Shown: positions 1 to 9,328 of the stretch, one piece after another
How the letters are laid out: each line of letters begins with the position of its first letter
Position numbering within the stretch: position 1 is the stretch's first letter
The notes under the pieces: generated by a model
What the model was told of the DNA's origin: nothing
Databases searched by the model: none
The model's input: only the letters and a program-made list of their open reading frames with translations
Assembly: GCA_002084425.1 (NCBI GenBank)
Contig: NBLN01000004.1
Location: 53,785-117,784 of the forward strand
From: Desulfobacteraceae bacterium 4572_130
Lineage (GTDB): Bacteria > Desulfobacterota > Desulfobacteria > Desulfobacterales > Desulfobacteraceae
Reading direction: 5' to 3'
Length of the DNA stretch: 64,000 bases
Translations under genes and position numbers: made by a program

Positions 1-29
1 ACAAATAATTTAAGTAAAAAGGTAATTTT

Positions 30-302
30 ATGGATATTACAATAAACATTCCAATAACCCATAGAGCCTATACAAATGGAGAAAAAACAGTAAGATTAAG
101 CGGCAAAACAGTAAATGAAGTTCTTGAAAAACTTGTTCAAATTTATCCTGACATAAATAATAAGCTTTTTAATAATAAAAACGAACTTCACAAAACCATT
201 GAAATATATGTAAATATGAAAAGTGCCTATCCCAATGAACTAGAAAAAGAAATAAAAAATGGAGATGAAATACAGATTTTAACAGTTCTTGCCGGAGGAT
301 AA
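30..302 (+). CDS. MoaD/ThiS-family sulfur-carrier protein
   Basis: A 90-residue protein with the size and layout of the beta-grasp ubiquitin-like sulfur carriers. It ends in Leu-Ala-Gly-Gly, the C-terminal Gly-Gly that is adenylated and thiocarboxylated in MoaD and ThiS. The closing segment (GDEIQILTVLAGG) is the usual pattern of the family. The start follows a weak AGGT-type ribosome site. The sequence cannot decide whether it serves molybdopterin, thiamine or another sulfur pathway, and no moaE, thiF or thiG lies beside it in the window. It is the first gene visible, so any upstream operon partners lie outside. Confidence 0.8.
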   Translation: MDITINIPITHRAYTNGEKTVRLSGKTVNEVLEKLVQIYPDINNKLFNNKNELHKTIEIYVNMKSAYPNELEKEIKNGDEIQILTVLAGG

Positions 303-305
303 ATT

Positions 306-366
306 CATTAGTATTTGGAAAAACAAAATACTTATAAAGACTAAAAAAAGTATAGTTTTTCATACA
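306..366 (+). repeat. F5 intergenic repeat, copy 1
   Basis: Resembles the segments at 8937-9010, 12133-12208 and (reverse) 43749-43835. Shared landmarks in order are ATTAGTATTTGG, a short A-rich spacer, TTATAAAGACTAAAAAAAG and a TTTCATA end. No coding potential is visible. Confidence 0.5.
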
Positions 367-402
367 AAAAAAAGGGATTACAAAAAATTGCAACCCCTTT
401 TT
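366..402. terminator. Candidate terminator downstream of qmoC and of the MoaD-like gene
   Basis: An inverted repeat (AAAGGGATT ... AACCCCTTT, one G:T or mismatch position) with A/T tracts on both flanks lies between two convergent genes. It could end transcription from either side. The stem is short, so confidence is moderate. Confidence 0.5.
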
Positions 403-443
403 AAAATTCATCTCAAAATTTAATGTTTAAGATTATAACGGCA

Positions 444-1619
444 TTATTTTCTATTGCCATACTCAGCATAGGCCATTGCAGCAATTCTATAAACAATATG
501 TGCCATTTTTGAAAATGGTAAAAAAGCAAATAGATTAAAAACTGCAATAAGATGCAGATAATATAAAAAGTATGAAAAAGTAGCAGCCCCTGCAAGTCTT
601 GTCATTTCTGCAAGAAGACCTGTAACTCCCAGAGAAAGTACTATACAAAGAATATACCAATCCTTATATAAAGTAACTTGATCTTCCTTTGCCATACGAT
701 TTTTTATCATAAGACAACTTCCAATAACCAGAGCAACGCCACTAATGTTAGCAATCCATTTTACAGGATTAAACTGTGAGTAGGGACCTGGAATATGAAA
801 TATATATAAAACAACAAAGAAAATTCCTGTTACAATGGCAAGACCAATAAATGAATAAAGAATCATCATATGGGCAGTTGACCTATCTTTATTTGCCTCA
901 CATTCATTAAACTTGTCATGCTTTAAAATAACTGGAATTATACGCACAAAAGCACTTGCAAGTCCGCCCCAGTTTAAATCTTTTCTATTAGTTTTGTTTT
1001 CAGCAACTGCATTTTCATGGATATCAACTACAAAGCGTTTAAGGCCTATGGCAAATGCTATAGTAACAAAAATTGAAAGTGGGATAAATGTAAGATCAAC
1101 AAACCATGTTGAAAAAAAGTCAGAATGAGCAATTGCACCATGGGTATCATGGGACCATGCTATACCGATTTTATTAAATAGTCTAGTCATTGTTTCACCA
1201 GCTGCCATGGTAATATATGCAAATATTGCAAACCATATTGCTGGAATCCCAAGAAGAAAAGGAAGTTTTGATGGATCATTCACAGCTCTGGCAAGGGATT
1301 TTGGTTGTGCATATTCAACTATTGCTGTGGATCTTATTGCAGAAAGAACATCTCCAGGTCGTGCACCTCTTGGGCAGAGTTCAGAACAGTCTCCACATTC
1401 ATGGCAAAGCCAGATATCTCCACTAGAGATGAGTTTATCTTTAAGTCCCCAGGACGCTGCAATCATCTCTTTCCTTGGGAAAGGACTATTATCAGGTGCA
1501 ATGGGACAAGCAACTGAACATGTTGCACACTGAAAACATTTTTTAAGTGTGTCTCCTCCAAGGTTCACAATCTCATCAATAAAACCAAGATCAGGTTGTG
1601 CAAGATATTTTTCAGCCAT
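444..1619 (-). CDS. qmoC: QmoC, membrane subunit of quinone-interacting oxidoreductase
   Basis: The 391-residue membrane subunit of the Qmo complex, which links menaquinol to APS reductase in sulfate reducers. The N-terminal half is HdrC-like with two [4Fe-4S] motifs: Cys28, 31, 34, 38 and Cys72, 75, 78, 82, each followed by Pro. The C-terminal half is an HdrE/NarI-like cytochrome b domain with several hydrophobic spans. The start has an ideal GGAGGT ribosome site. It is the last gene of qmoABC. It is separated from qmoB by 174 bp holding an inverted-repeat element, an unusually large gap for this operon. Confidence 0.95.
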   Translation of the reverse strand: MAEKYLAQPDLGFIDEIVNLGGDTLKKCFQCATCSVACPIAPDNSPFPRKEMIAASWGLKDKLISSGDIWLCHECGDCSELCPRGARPGDVLSAIRSTAIVEYAQPKSLARAVNDPSKLPFLLGIPAIWFAIFAYITMAAGETMTRLFNKIGIAWSHDTHGAIAHSDFFSTWFVDLTFIPLSIFVTIAFAIGLKRFVVDIHENAVAENKTNRKDLNWGGLASAFVRIIPVILKHDKFNECEANKDRSTAHMMILYSFIGLAIVTGIFFVVLYIFHIPGPYSQFNPVKWIANISGVALVIGSCLMIKNRMAKEDQVTLYKDWYILCIVLSLGVTGLLAEMTRLAGAATFSYFLYYLHLIAVFNLFAFLPFSKMAHIVYRIAAMAYAEYGNRK

Positions 1620-1676
1620 GTGATACCTCCAAATTCTAGAAAATTTTTATCCTAGAAATTTCTATATTAGAGTTTA

Positions 1677-1777
1677 TCAAAGAATAAGTATTTAAATATT
1701 CATGTTTAAATTAGATTTAAAAACTGTACTATTAAAAACAAATTATTTTTAAAAAAAATGTAATACTTATTCTTTGA
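1677..1777. repeat. 101-bp element with perfect 16-bp terminal inverted repeats between qmoB and qmoC
   Basis: TCAAAGAATAAGTATT at 1677-1692 is exactly inverted at 1762-1777, flanking about 69 bp of AT-rich sequence. It fills most of the qmoB-qmoC gap. It could be a small mobile element remnant, or an RNA stem that modulates qmoC expression. No second copy was recognised in the window. Confidence 0.7.
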
Positions 1778-1793
1778 CTCACTCTTATTTATA

Positions 1794-4130
1794 TTAGAAT
1801 CCTTTAAAAGGATTTGGGCCAAGAGCTTCTACTTCTTCAACAAATGAGGTGAGAAGTAAAGGAAGTTTGTCATATTCATCAATGGCAATCTCTTCAAATC
1901 TAACACGCTCCTCTTCAAGGGCAAGACTTGAAAGTGCATCACCAATTTTTTGAACTCTTATTTCCGCAAGCTCACTGCCCTTTACAAAATGACATTGATA
2001 ATCATCACCTTTTTTACAACCAATAACAATAACACCATCCATTCCCTGGGCAAGTGCATCTTTAATCCAGATTGTATTAAGAGAACCAAGACAGCGAATA
2101 GGTATTACACGTACATCTGGTGAATAATCAACCCTGTTCATACCAACCATATCAAGGGCAGGATATGCATCATTCTCACATACAAGGGCAAGAATTCTAT
2201 AGGGAGGTTCATCATAATCATCTTCTGAAGGAACACCTACAGCCTTTATCTGGGAACCAATACTATCTATGCTGTAATCTGCAAAACTTATAATTCTTTC
2301 AGGGCATGCACCAAGGCATGTTCCACATCTTCTGCATCTAGCAGGATTAACTTTTGGTGTTCCCTTTTCATCATCATCAAGAGCTCCAAAAGGACATTCT
2401 ACGGTACATCTCTTACACTGAGTGCATCTTTGAAAAAAGAAATCAGGAAATGTCATATCCCCGGATCTTGGATGAACTGCCACACCTCTATTAACAGATT
2501 CAATACACTGAATAGCTTTAAGAGCAGCACCTGTTGCATCTTCTATTGATTCTTCAATAGTCATACTACGTCGTATGGCACCTGCTGCATAAAGACCTGT
2601 TCTTTGTGTTTCATAGGGAAAACAAATATAATTTGAGTCAGCATATCCACCAAATATATCATTATCACGGAAACCAGGTCCCTGTCTGTAGGCAAGGTTA
2701 ATAACAGGATCATCAACTGTTACAGGAACCATTCCATTAGCAAGAACTACCATATCTGCTTTAATATTAAGATTATCACCTAGAAGAGTATTGTTTGCAT
2801 CAACAATAAGAGAATCACCCTGTTGAGTTACACTAGTTACAGCACCTTTAGTAAGAAATATTCCATTATCCTGCTGTATGGATTTATAAAAATTTTCCTG
2901 GAGCCCTGGAGTTCTCATATGTTGATAAATTATATAAGCTTTACCATCTTTATAATCTTCTCTAACATATTTAGCATGTTTTAAGGCAACTCCGCTTGTT
3001 ACAGCACCACAGTAATCAAAGTCTGCATCATCTTCATCTTTTCCCGGAGATTGGACAAATACAACATTCTTTGCCTCTTTACCATCTGAAGGTCTTATAA
3101 TTTTACCATTACCTGCAATTTTTTCAAATTCATCATTAGTAATAACATCAGGAAGATCAATGCCAAGATGAGCAAATTCTTCACCTTCAAGTTTAGAAAG
3201 ACGCCAGCCTGCAGCAAGAATAACAGCACCATAAAGTTCACCATCTGGATCCAGGGAAAGAATATCATTTTTCCCTTTATTATATTCAAGGTATTTTGCA
3301 TGTTGATCTTCTGCATTAAGTTCATTACCTTTTTCATCAACAAGCATTTCTTCGGGAAGTGGGAATGGAACATCCCAAGGTATTCTTTCACCGGGTTTTT
3401 TAAATGTAACTGTAAATTCTCCGGGCTGTCCTGCAATACGGGCAACTTCTGTATTTGTTTTTATAGTAATATTGGAATAGTTTTCAAGCTCTTGAATTTT
3501 TTCATCAATTATTGTGGGAATAATATCTTCAAAAGGCTCAGAAACAGGCATTTGCGAACGCATATTAGTTAAATATCCACCAAGTTTATCCTGTTTTTCA
3601 ACAATAGTTACTTCAAAACCTGCCTTTGAAGCATCAATAGCTGCTGAAATTCCTGTAATACCACCTCCAAGAACAAGAATTTTTTTGGAAAAAGATTCTG
3701 TTTTATATGGCTCTGGAATATTAATTTTTTCAACTTTAATCATACCCATTTTAATATAATCTTCAGCTTTCATCTGAATTGGATCAAAATGTTCTTCATC
3801 ATCTTTTTGATCTTCTTCAAGTTTTGGATATGTTTCCCTTGAATGAGGCCATACAACTCCTTCTCTCAAATTAACCCTTTCAATAACGCAACCTTTAAAA
3901 TCAAACACATCAAAATTTACGCGCCTTGAGCAGGCACCAATAACTATAGCATTGACTTTATCGTCATCAACATCTTTTTGAATGAGTTTAACACCTTCTT
4001 CCCCACAAAGAAATGGATGAGTAGTACAGTTTATACCCTCTTCATCCGGAACTTCGACAAGGTCCTCCATATCAAGGACATCTCCGATTCCACAGCCTGT
4101 ACATATATACACACCATATTTTTTATCCAT
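1794..4130 (-). CDS. qmoB: QmoB, HdrA-like flavoprotein with MvhD-like domain
   Basis: A 778-residue cytoplasmic subunit of Qmo. It has an HdrA-like FAD domain (GGGITG at 155-160, then a KLGG segment) and two consecutive [4Fe-4S] motifs around residues 565-600 (CTQCKRCTVECP and CRRCGTCLGACP). The C-terminal domain resembles MvhD/FrhD, with CLGS and GC-GDDYQC cysteines that may hold a [2Fe-2S] centre. This domain order is diagnostic for QmoB. The start is four bases past the qmoA stop, with its GGAGG site inside the end of qmoA, so translational coupling is likely. Confidence 0.95.
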   Translation of the reverse strand: MDKKYGVYICTGCGIGDVLDMEDLVEVPDEEGINCTTHPFLCGEEGVKLIQKDVDDDKVNAIVIGACSRRVNFDVFDFKGCVIERVNLREGVVWPHSRETYPKLEEDQKDDEEHFDPIQMKAEDYIKMGMIKVEKINIPEPYKTESFSKKILVLGGGITGISAAIDASKAGFEVTIVEKQDKLGGYLTNMRSQMPVSEPFEDIIPTIIDEKIQELENYSNITIKTNTEVARIAGQPGEFTVTFKKPGERIPWDVPFPLPEEMLVDEKGNELNAEDQHAKYLEYNKGKNDILSLDPDGELYGAVILAAGWRLSKLEGEEFAHLGIDLPDVITNDEFEKIAGNGKIIRPSDGKEAKNVVFVQSPGKDEDDADFDYCGAVTSGVALKHAKYVREDYKDGKAYIIYQHMRTPGLQENFYKSIQQDNGIFLTKGAVTSVTQQGDSLIVDANNTLLGDNLNIKADMVVLANGMVPVTVDDPVINLAYRQGPGFRDNDIFGGYADSNYICFPYETQRTGLYAAGAIRRSMTIEESIEDATGAALKAIQCIESVNRGVAVHPRSGDMTFPDFFFQRCTQCKRCTVECPFGALDDDEKGTPKVNPARCRRCGTCLGACPERIISFADYSIDSIGSQIKAVGVPSEDDYDEPPYRILALVCENDAYPALDMVGMNRVDYSPDVRVIPIRCLGSLNTIWIKDALAQGMDGVIVIGCKKGDDYQCHFVKGSELAEIRVQKIGDALSSLALEEERVRFEEIAIDEYDKLPLLLTSFVEEVEALGPNPFKGF

Positions 4131-4134
4131 GATA

Positions 4135-5409
4135 TTACCTCCCTACCAAAGTTTGAATAGCTTTTAATGCCATTCCAGTTGCATTTTGATTAGATGTTAT
4201 AACATCTGCTGGCTTATTAGCACATCCTGCTGCAAACATACCGCCTTCTTTAAAATCATTAACAATAAAACCATCTGAATTAAATTGAAGGTCTGCATTA
4301 GGTTTATCCAAAGAAGCATTTGGCTGCATTCCAGTTGCAAGAACAAGCATATCTACATTTTGCCGTACTTTTTCACCTGAAATTGTATCTTCAGCAACAA
4401 GATTAATATTTCCTGTGCTTTCTTCTTCTGAAACTTCAGCAACTTTTCCCTTTATAAAAAAGATGTTTTCATCTTGTTTCAATTTTTTATAAAAATTTTC
4501 ATATTTTCTTCCAGAAGCTCTAATATCAATATAATAAATATAAATCTTTGCATTAGGATACTGTCCTCTCAAATATGTTGCATGTTTAAGAGAAGCCATA
4601 CAGCAGATATACGAACAATAAGAAAGATGATTTTCATCCCTTGAGCCTGCACATTGAGCAAAAGCTATTGTATCAGGAGCCTTGCTGTCTGAGGGTCTTA
4701 GTATTTCGCCTTTTGTTGGTCCATTAGGTGCTGCAAGTCTTTCAAGCATCATATTAGTAATAATATTTTGATACATCCCAAAACCAAGATTACTTATTTT
4801 TCTAGCATCATAAGGTGTCCAGCCTGTTGCCCAAACAATAGCGCCAACTTTAAATTCCAAACTTTTTTCCTGCATATCAAAATCAATGGCATCAAATTTA
4901 CATGCCTCTTTTACCTTGTTTTTATCATCTTCTAACATTGATGAAGACATTACATAGCGTGAAGGGAATGCTATGTTATTTGGAAGATATGCAGCTTTTC
5001 TTTTATCCATCCCTAGATTATAATCATTGGAAATTTCAGATTCACAAACTTTTTCGCATTCTCCACATGCAGTGCATTTTTCATTTACATATCTTGGGGT
5101 TATTTTTATTTTAACTGTATAATCCCCTGGAGAACCATCAACTTCTTCAACCTCTGCCATAGTAAAAACTTTAATTTTTGGATTATCTTTTATTCTTCTG
5201 TAATTTATCTCAAGTCCGCATGTAGGCGGGCAAAGTTTGGGAAAGTATTGTTTAAGTTGAGATACTCTTCCCCCAAGAGAAGGTTCTTTCTCAACAAGCA
5301 ATACTTCATACCCTACCTCGGCAGATTCTATGGCAGTAGTCAAGCCACTAATACCGCCGCCAACCACCATAATAATTCCACCAGTTGAGGCTGATTTATC
5401 TGTTGTCAT
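4135..5409 (-). CDS. qmoA: QmoA, HdrA-like flavoprotein
   Basis: A 424-residue FAD and Fe-S subunit of the Qmo complex. It has an N-terminal dinucleotide motif GGGISG (residues 17-22), a VEKEPSLGGR segment typical of HdrA proteins, and one [4Fe-4S] motif CTACGECEKVC at about 112-122. An in-frame ATG at 5445 would add 12 residues. The ATG at 5409 is preferred because GGAGGG lies 6 bases before it and none precedes the upstream ATG. First gene of qmoABC. The 335-bp gap to aprA contains a strong terminator, so qmo is probably transcribed from its own promoter or from read-through. Confidence 0.95.
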   Translation of the reverse strand: MTTDKSASTGGIIMVVGGGISGLTTAIESAEVGYEVLLVEKEPSLGGRVSQLKQYFPKLCPPTCGLEINYRRIKDNPKIKVFTMAEVEEVDGSPGDYTVKIKITPRYVNEKCTACGECEKVCESEISNDYNLGMDKRKAAYLPNNIAFPSRYVMSSSMLEDDKNKVKEACKFDAIDFDMQEKSLEFKVGAIVWATGWTPYDARKISNLGFGMYQNIITNMMLERLAAPNGPTKGEILRPSDSKAPDTIAFAQCAGSRDENHLSYCSYICCMASLKHATYLRGQYPNAKIYIYYIDIRASGRKYENFYKKLKQDENIFFIKGKVAEVSEEESTGNINLVAEDTISGEKVRQNVDMLVLATGMQPNASLDKPNADLQFNSDGFIVNDFKEGGMFAAGCANKPADVITSNQNATGMALKAIQTLVGR

Positions 5410-5663
5410 GCTGTTCCCTCCGTGCGTAAAAAGTATTTTTTTCATTTAAGATGCCTAATTTGTTATTTTCAGGCACCCTCCCCTTTCTCCTTTTTTATAA
5501 ATCTGTAAAAAATAATATTTTACAACCTTATAAAAAAGGAGATAGGACAAATTTAACAGCATTATAAAAATTCTCAGTACTTTGTCCCAGTATTTTTTTA
5601 AATTTTTAAATACTAGATTTTATATATGAAATTTTTTAATTAGCTATCTATATTTCAAATTTG

Positions 5664-5707
5664 AAAAAACCTCCAGACACATTTTTTTGCATCTGGAGGT
5701 TTTTTTT
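5664..5707. terminator. Strong hairpin terminator after aprA
   Basis: A perfect 14-bp inverted repeat (5664-5677 with 5692-5705; core CCTCCAGA/TCTGGAGG) has a 14-base loop and T tracts on both strands. It lies 38 bases past the aprA stop and should end the aprBA transcript before qmoA. Confidence 0.9.
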
Positions 5708-5744
5708 CTTAAAAATATATACCTAGAATATTCTCTTATTAAAA

Positions 5745-7718
5745 TTAATCAGAGATAATTTTTTGGTATGGAACTTTTTTAAGAGTCCATTCATTTGTTT
5801 CTTTATTATATAATGAATTAACAAAACAGAACCATTCTTCATCATTTTGACCCATGAAGTCACCTCTGTAGTAGAATCCAGGATATCTTGATTCTTCGCG
5901 GTATTGAATATGACGAGTATGAGCTTGAACTGTGTAAAGACGATGATTAATTTCCCAAGCTCTAAGAAGCTCATGAAGATCACCAGCAGCTATTTTTTCA
6001 AGATCCTCACGGAAATATTCAAAATTTTCCATAAGTATCTCAAGAGCTTTACCACCAGTCATGTAGTATGTTGCAGTTCCGCCACCATACTCATTAGTCA
6101 TCTTCATAAGACGCATTGCCATACCAGCAGGTTTGCAATAATTGGGGTTAATGTCTTCAGCAGTTGTATATTCACAATGATCAAGATAATTTCTAACTGG
6201 TTTGTAAACAAAATCAACAATTTCATCATCTGTTTCTTTAAAACTTACTTCTTCAGGATTGTCTCTGATATATCTGACCATCTCTTTTGCACAGATACGA
6301 CCTTCAGCATGGGAACCAGATGAGAATTTATGACCAGAGCAGCCAACGCCGTCACCAGAGGTAAACAGACCTTTAATAGTGGTCATACGGTTGTAAACTT
6401 TGTCTCCAACACCCCATTTGTAGTCAGCAGGAACCCAGTCTTCGTCAGGACCTGAACACCAAATACCGCAACAACCAGAATGTGAACCAAGGAGATAAGG
6501 TTCAGTAGGCATAATTTCTGAATCTTTTTTCTCAGGCTCAGTATTTGTTGCACACCAGAGGTTTGCCTGACCACATGTCATATCAAGAAAATCTTCCCAA
6601 GCTTCAGATTCAAGGTGTTTAAGCTCTTTTTTGCTCATAGTTGCACCAAGTTTTGCCAAAGCATCAGAAGTTTTCATGATAATTGGACCACGACCTTCTT
6701 TGTATTCTTTCATCATAAGATGATTTCTCAGACAAGTTGGAGTAACAGCTGCGGTTCCATATGGAGCATATTTTTCAAGCTCTGCCTTTGCTTCATCACT
6801 TGCAGCATAATTTTCACCAAGTCCATTAACAGTCTGTGCTTTAAAAAGAAGGAACCATGCACCAACAGGTCCATAACCATCTTTAAAACGTGCTGGGGTG
6901 AAACGATTTTCCATCATGGAAAGTTCAGCACCAGCTCTTAATGCCATTGTATAGGTAGAACCAGCATTCCATACAGGATACCATGCACGACCTTTACCTT
7001 CACCAACTGAACGGGGTTGATAAATATTAACAGCACCACCGCATGCAACCATAATAACTTTGGCTTTAATTATATATACTTTATTTTCACGAACTGAGAA
7101 ACCTACTGCTCCAGCAATTTTACTTGGATCATCTTTATCATTAAGAAGTTCAACTATAAAACATCTTTCAAGAATATTTTCATCACCAAGAGCAAGTTTT
7201 CCTGCTTCAGCAACGATTCTCTTGTAGGATTCACCATTAATCATAATCTGCCATTTTCCAGTACGAACTGGAGTAGCACCAGATTTAAGAGTACCAGCTT
7301 TTTTACCTTTTTTACCATCAAGATTTTTTCCATCATCTGTTTTTTTCCAAATAGGAAGTCCCCATTCTTCAAAAAGATGAACAGAATCATCAACATGACG
7401 ACCAAGATCAAAAATAAGGTCTTCACGCACAATACCCATAAGATCATTTCTTACCATGCGAACATAATCTTCAGGTTTGTTTTCTCCAATATATGTATTA
7501 ATAGCTGAAAGACCCTGAGCTACTGCACCTGATCTTTCAAGGGCAGCTTTATCACAAAGAAGAATCTTTGTATCATCGCTTGCCCATTTTTTTATTTCAA
7601 AAGCTGTTCCGCAGGCAGCCATACCGCCACCAATGATCAGAACATCAACATCTCTTTTGTCAACCTCTGGATCTCTTACAGCTTTAAGTTCTCCAATAGG
7701 CTTATTAGGTAATGCCAT
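5745..7718 (-). CDS. aprA: Adenylylsulfate (APS) reductase alpha subunit
   Basis: The 657-residue flavoprotein subunit that reduces APS to sulfite and AMP in the cytoplasm during sulfate respiration. The N-terminal FAD motif GGGMAACG is at 30-37. The protein is collinear with AprA of sulfate reducers, a member of the fumarate reductase flavoprotein superfamily. It follows aprB by 56 bp with a GGAGG ribosome site. Length and intactness suggest a functional enzyme. The reverse (sulfur-oxidising) type cannot be excluded by eye, but the adjoining qmoABC favours the reductive role. Confidence 0.97.
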   Translation of the reverse strand: MALPNKPIGELKAVRDPEVDKRDVDVLIIGGGMAACGTAFEIKKWASDDTKILLCDKAALERSGAVAQGLSAINTYIGENKPEDYVRMVRNDLMGIVREDLIFDLGRHVDDSVHLFEEWGLPIWKKTDDGKNLDGKKGKKAGTLKSGATPVRTGKWQIMINGESYKRIVAEAGKLALGDENILERCFIVELLNDKDDPSKIAGAVGFSVRENKVYIIKAKVIMVACGGAVNIYQPRSVGEGKGRAWYPVWNAGSTYTMALRAGAELSMMENRFTPARFKDGYGPVGAWFLLFKAQTVNGLGENYAASDEAKAELEKYAPYGTAAVTPTCLRNHLMMKEYKEGRGPIIMKTSDALAKLGATMSKKELKHLESEAWEDFLDMTCGQANLWCATNTEPEKKDSEIMPTEPYLLGSHSGCCGIWCSGPDEDWVPADYKWGVGDKVYNRMTTIKGLFTSGDGVGCSGHKFSSGSHAEGRICAKEMVRYIRDNPEEVSFKETDDEIVDFVYKPVRNYLDHCEYTTAEDINPNYCKPAGMAMRLMKMTNEYGGGTATYYMTGGKALEILMENFEYFREDLEKIAAGDLHELLRAWEINHRLYTVQAHTRHIQYREESRYPGFYYRGDFMGQNDEEWFCFVNSLYNKETNEWTLKKVPYQKIISD

Positions 7719-7774
7719 TATATTCCTCCAAAATTATAAATTAAAATATTAATTAAATGGATGACAGTAAAAAT

Positions 7775-8212
7775 TTAAGCAAGCTCTGTTGGAGCTTTGA
7801 GTTCATAACCATCTGCTTCCTGTGTAGAAAGAAGTCCACTGTCAAGGTCTTTACCTTTAAGGTCAAGATAAGCATTTGCTTCGCCTTCAGGAGTAGTTCT
7901 GATAGGGAACTTAAAACGTTTTATAACTCCATTTCTAAACTTACATGTCCACATAATGTCTTCTGTGCCCATCATTGGAACAACACTGCTTCCCATTGGA
8001 ACAAAATCAGAGTAACCTCTGCATTCAATTGCTTGAGAAGGACAAATTTTCACACATGAGTAACATTCCCAGCATTGATCTGGTTCTTGATTGTATGCCT
8101 TCATCTCATTAGGTTCAAGTACCATAAGGTCATTAGGACAAATATACATACATGCTGTTTTGTCCCCACCCTTGCAGCCGTCACATTTTTCAGCTATTAC
8201 AAAAGATGGCAT
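7775..8212 (-). CDS. aprB: Adenylylsulfate (APS) reductase beta subunit
   Basis: The 145-residue electron-transfer subunit, partner of AprA. Two [4Fe-4S] motifs are visible: Cys10, 13, 21, 25 (with the long spacer typical of AprB) and Cys47, 50, 53, 57. The C-terminal tail is the segment known to wrap around AprA. The start has a GGGAGG site. It is the promoter-proximal gene of aprBA, with more than 1 kb of non-coding DNA upstream. Confidence 0.97.
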   Translation of the reverse strand: MPSFVIAEKCDGCKGGDKTACMYICPNDLMVLEPNEMKAYNQEPDQCWECYSCVKICPSQAIECRGYSDFVPMGSSVVPMMGTEDIMWTCKFRNGVIKRFKFPIRTTPEGEANAYLDLKGKDLDSGLLSTQEADGYELKAPTELA

Positions 8213-8936
8213 TTATATTACCTCCCTCAATTGTGTGTTGAAACTAAGATGTTTCAACAACATTAATTAACATAATACGACATAAAAAACTATATGCCGC
8301 GTTATTATACAAAAATAGATCAATATTTGACCTGTTTATCCTAATCTATAATTTTAAAATCACTAATTAATAATTCAAAAATTATAAAAATTATAAAAAT
8401 ATCACCCGCTAAAATACTTTGTCAAGAATTATTCTATACCTAGGTCTAGCACCTATTTATTTTAAAATTTATGCAAAGCATGGTATAGATATTTCTCTTT
8501 AAATTTAAATTATTTTTTTAGTTAAATCCAGTTTTATCCAGCTCCAAATCCTCCCCCCTGAAATTGGACAAACTCATAAAAAGTTGGTGATGTACCAATA
8601 TGTTATTTAAGAATATCAACGCTTATTATTTTACCAAATTTTATAACATCTTGTTGAAAACATTTTATAAGGAATAAAAAAATAATATTTTTATATTATT
8701 TCAAATGTTTAGATTTGAATCTTTAAATAAATTTAATTGTTTATTTGATTTTTTTCAATATTTAATTCCTTGTTTTTTTATTATTTGTATAACTAGAATT
8801 CATAAAACTTGTATTCAAATCCAAAAAAAGTTAAAAAAATATGGTTAAAATTTGAAAATAATCACTCCCTGGGCATATATAGATACAAATATAATCAAAA
8901 TATGGAACCCTTTAAATAACTGGCATAATAATGCCC

Positions 8937-9010
8937 CAATTATTAATATCTGACCGCAACAAATTATTTATAAAGATTAAAAAAGAATCTAGTGTTTCAT
9001 ATAAATATTA
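8937..9010 (+). repeat. F5 intergenic repeat, copy 2
   Basis: Shares the order ATTAATATCTG-CC, an ACAAA-rich spacer, TTATAAAGATTAAAAAA and TAGTGTTTCATATAAAT with the copies at 12133 and 43749 (reverse). Confidence 0.6.
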
Positions 9011-9156
9011 AGGAAAAAGCTTTTAAATGAAATGGTACAAAAAAATGGGTTAATTTTTAATTGTTTGCCCGAGCAGCATCAATAACTTTTTACTAAATCA
9101 CTAAGCTTGTAAAAGTCAACTAATTCAATGATGAAATTTATAAAAAAAATGCCCGA

Positions 9157-9263
9157 GTAAAAAGCTCTATATACAAAATGTAGTATTTTTTCAAGGATTA
9201 AATGATACATATAGTATTTTGAAGTCTTGAAAAAATACTACATTAAAGTAAATGAAGAGTTTT
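9157..9263. repeat. F1 long-hairpin repeat, copy 1
   Basis: A perfect 17-bp inverted repeat (9179-9195 with 9226-9242; TGTAGTATTTTTTCAAG) sits inside weaker outer arms (AAAAGCTCTATATAC against GTAAATGAAGAGTTTTT). The outer arms match the elements at 23157-23270 and 23794-23910. Confidence 0.7.
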
Positions 9264-9328
9264 TGCAACATCATCAATATTCGTAAAATAGCTATCAAAT
9301 TATATAAAAAATATTTATGGAGGATTTA

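Larger units (their letters stand above)
8213..9328. other. Long divergent intergenic region between aprB and ilvE
   Basis: About 1.1 kb with no credible gene. It must hold the leftward aprBA promoter; a TATAAT-like box on the minus strand at 8304-8309 is only a weak candidate. It also contains repeats F5 (8937-9010) and F1 (9157-9263), listed separately. The remainder is AT-rich sequence in which I see no clear structure. Confidence 0.6.

Noticed and set aside
913..1533. Plus-strand ORFs opposite qmoC
   Set aside because: Shadows of a well-supported gene with no family match.
8304..8309. TATAAT-like box as the aprB promoter
   Set aside because: No -35 box at acceptable spacing; such hexamers are frequent in AT-rich DNA. 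Mentioned only within the intergenic entry.
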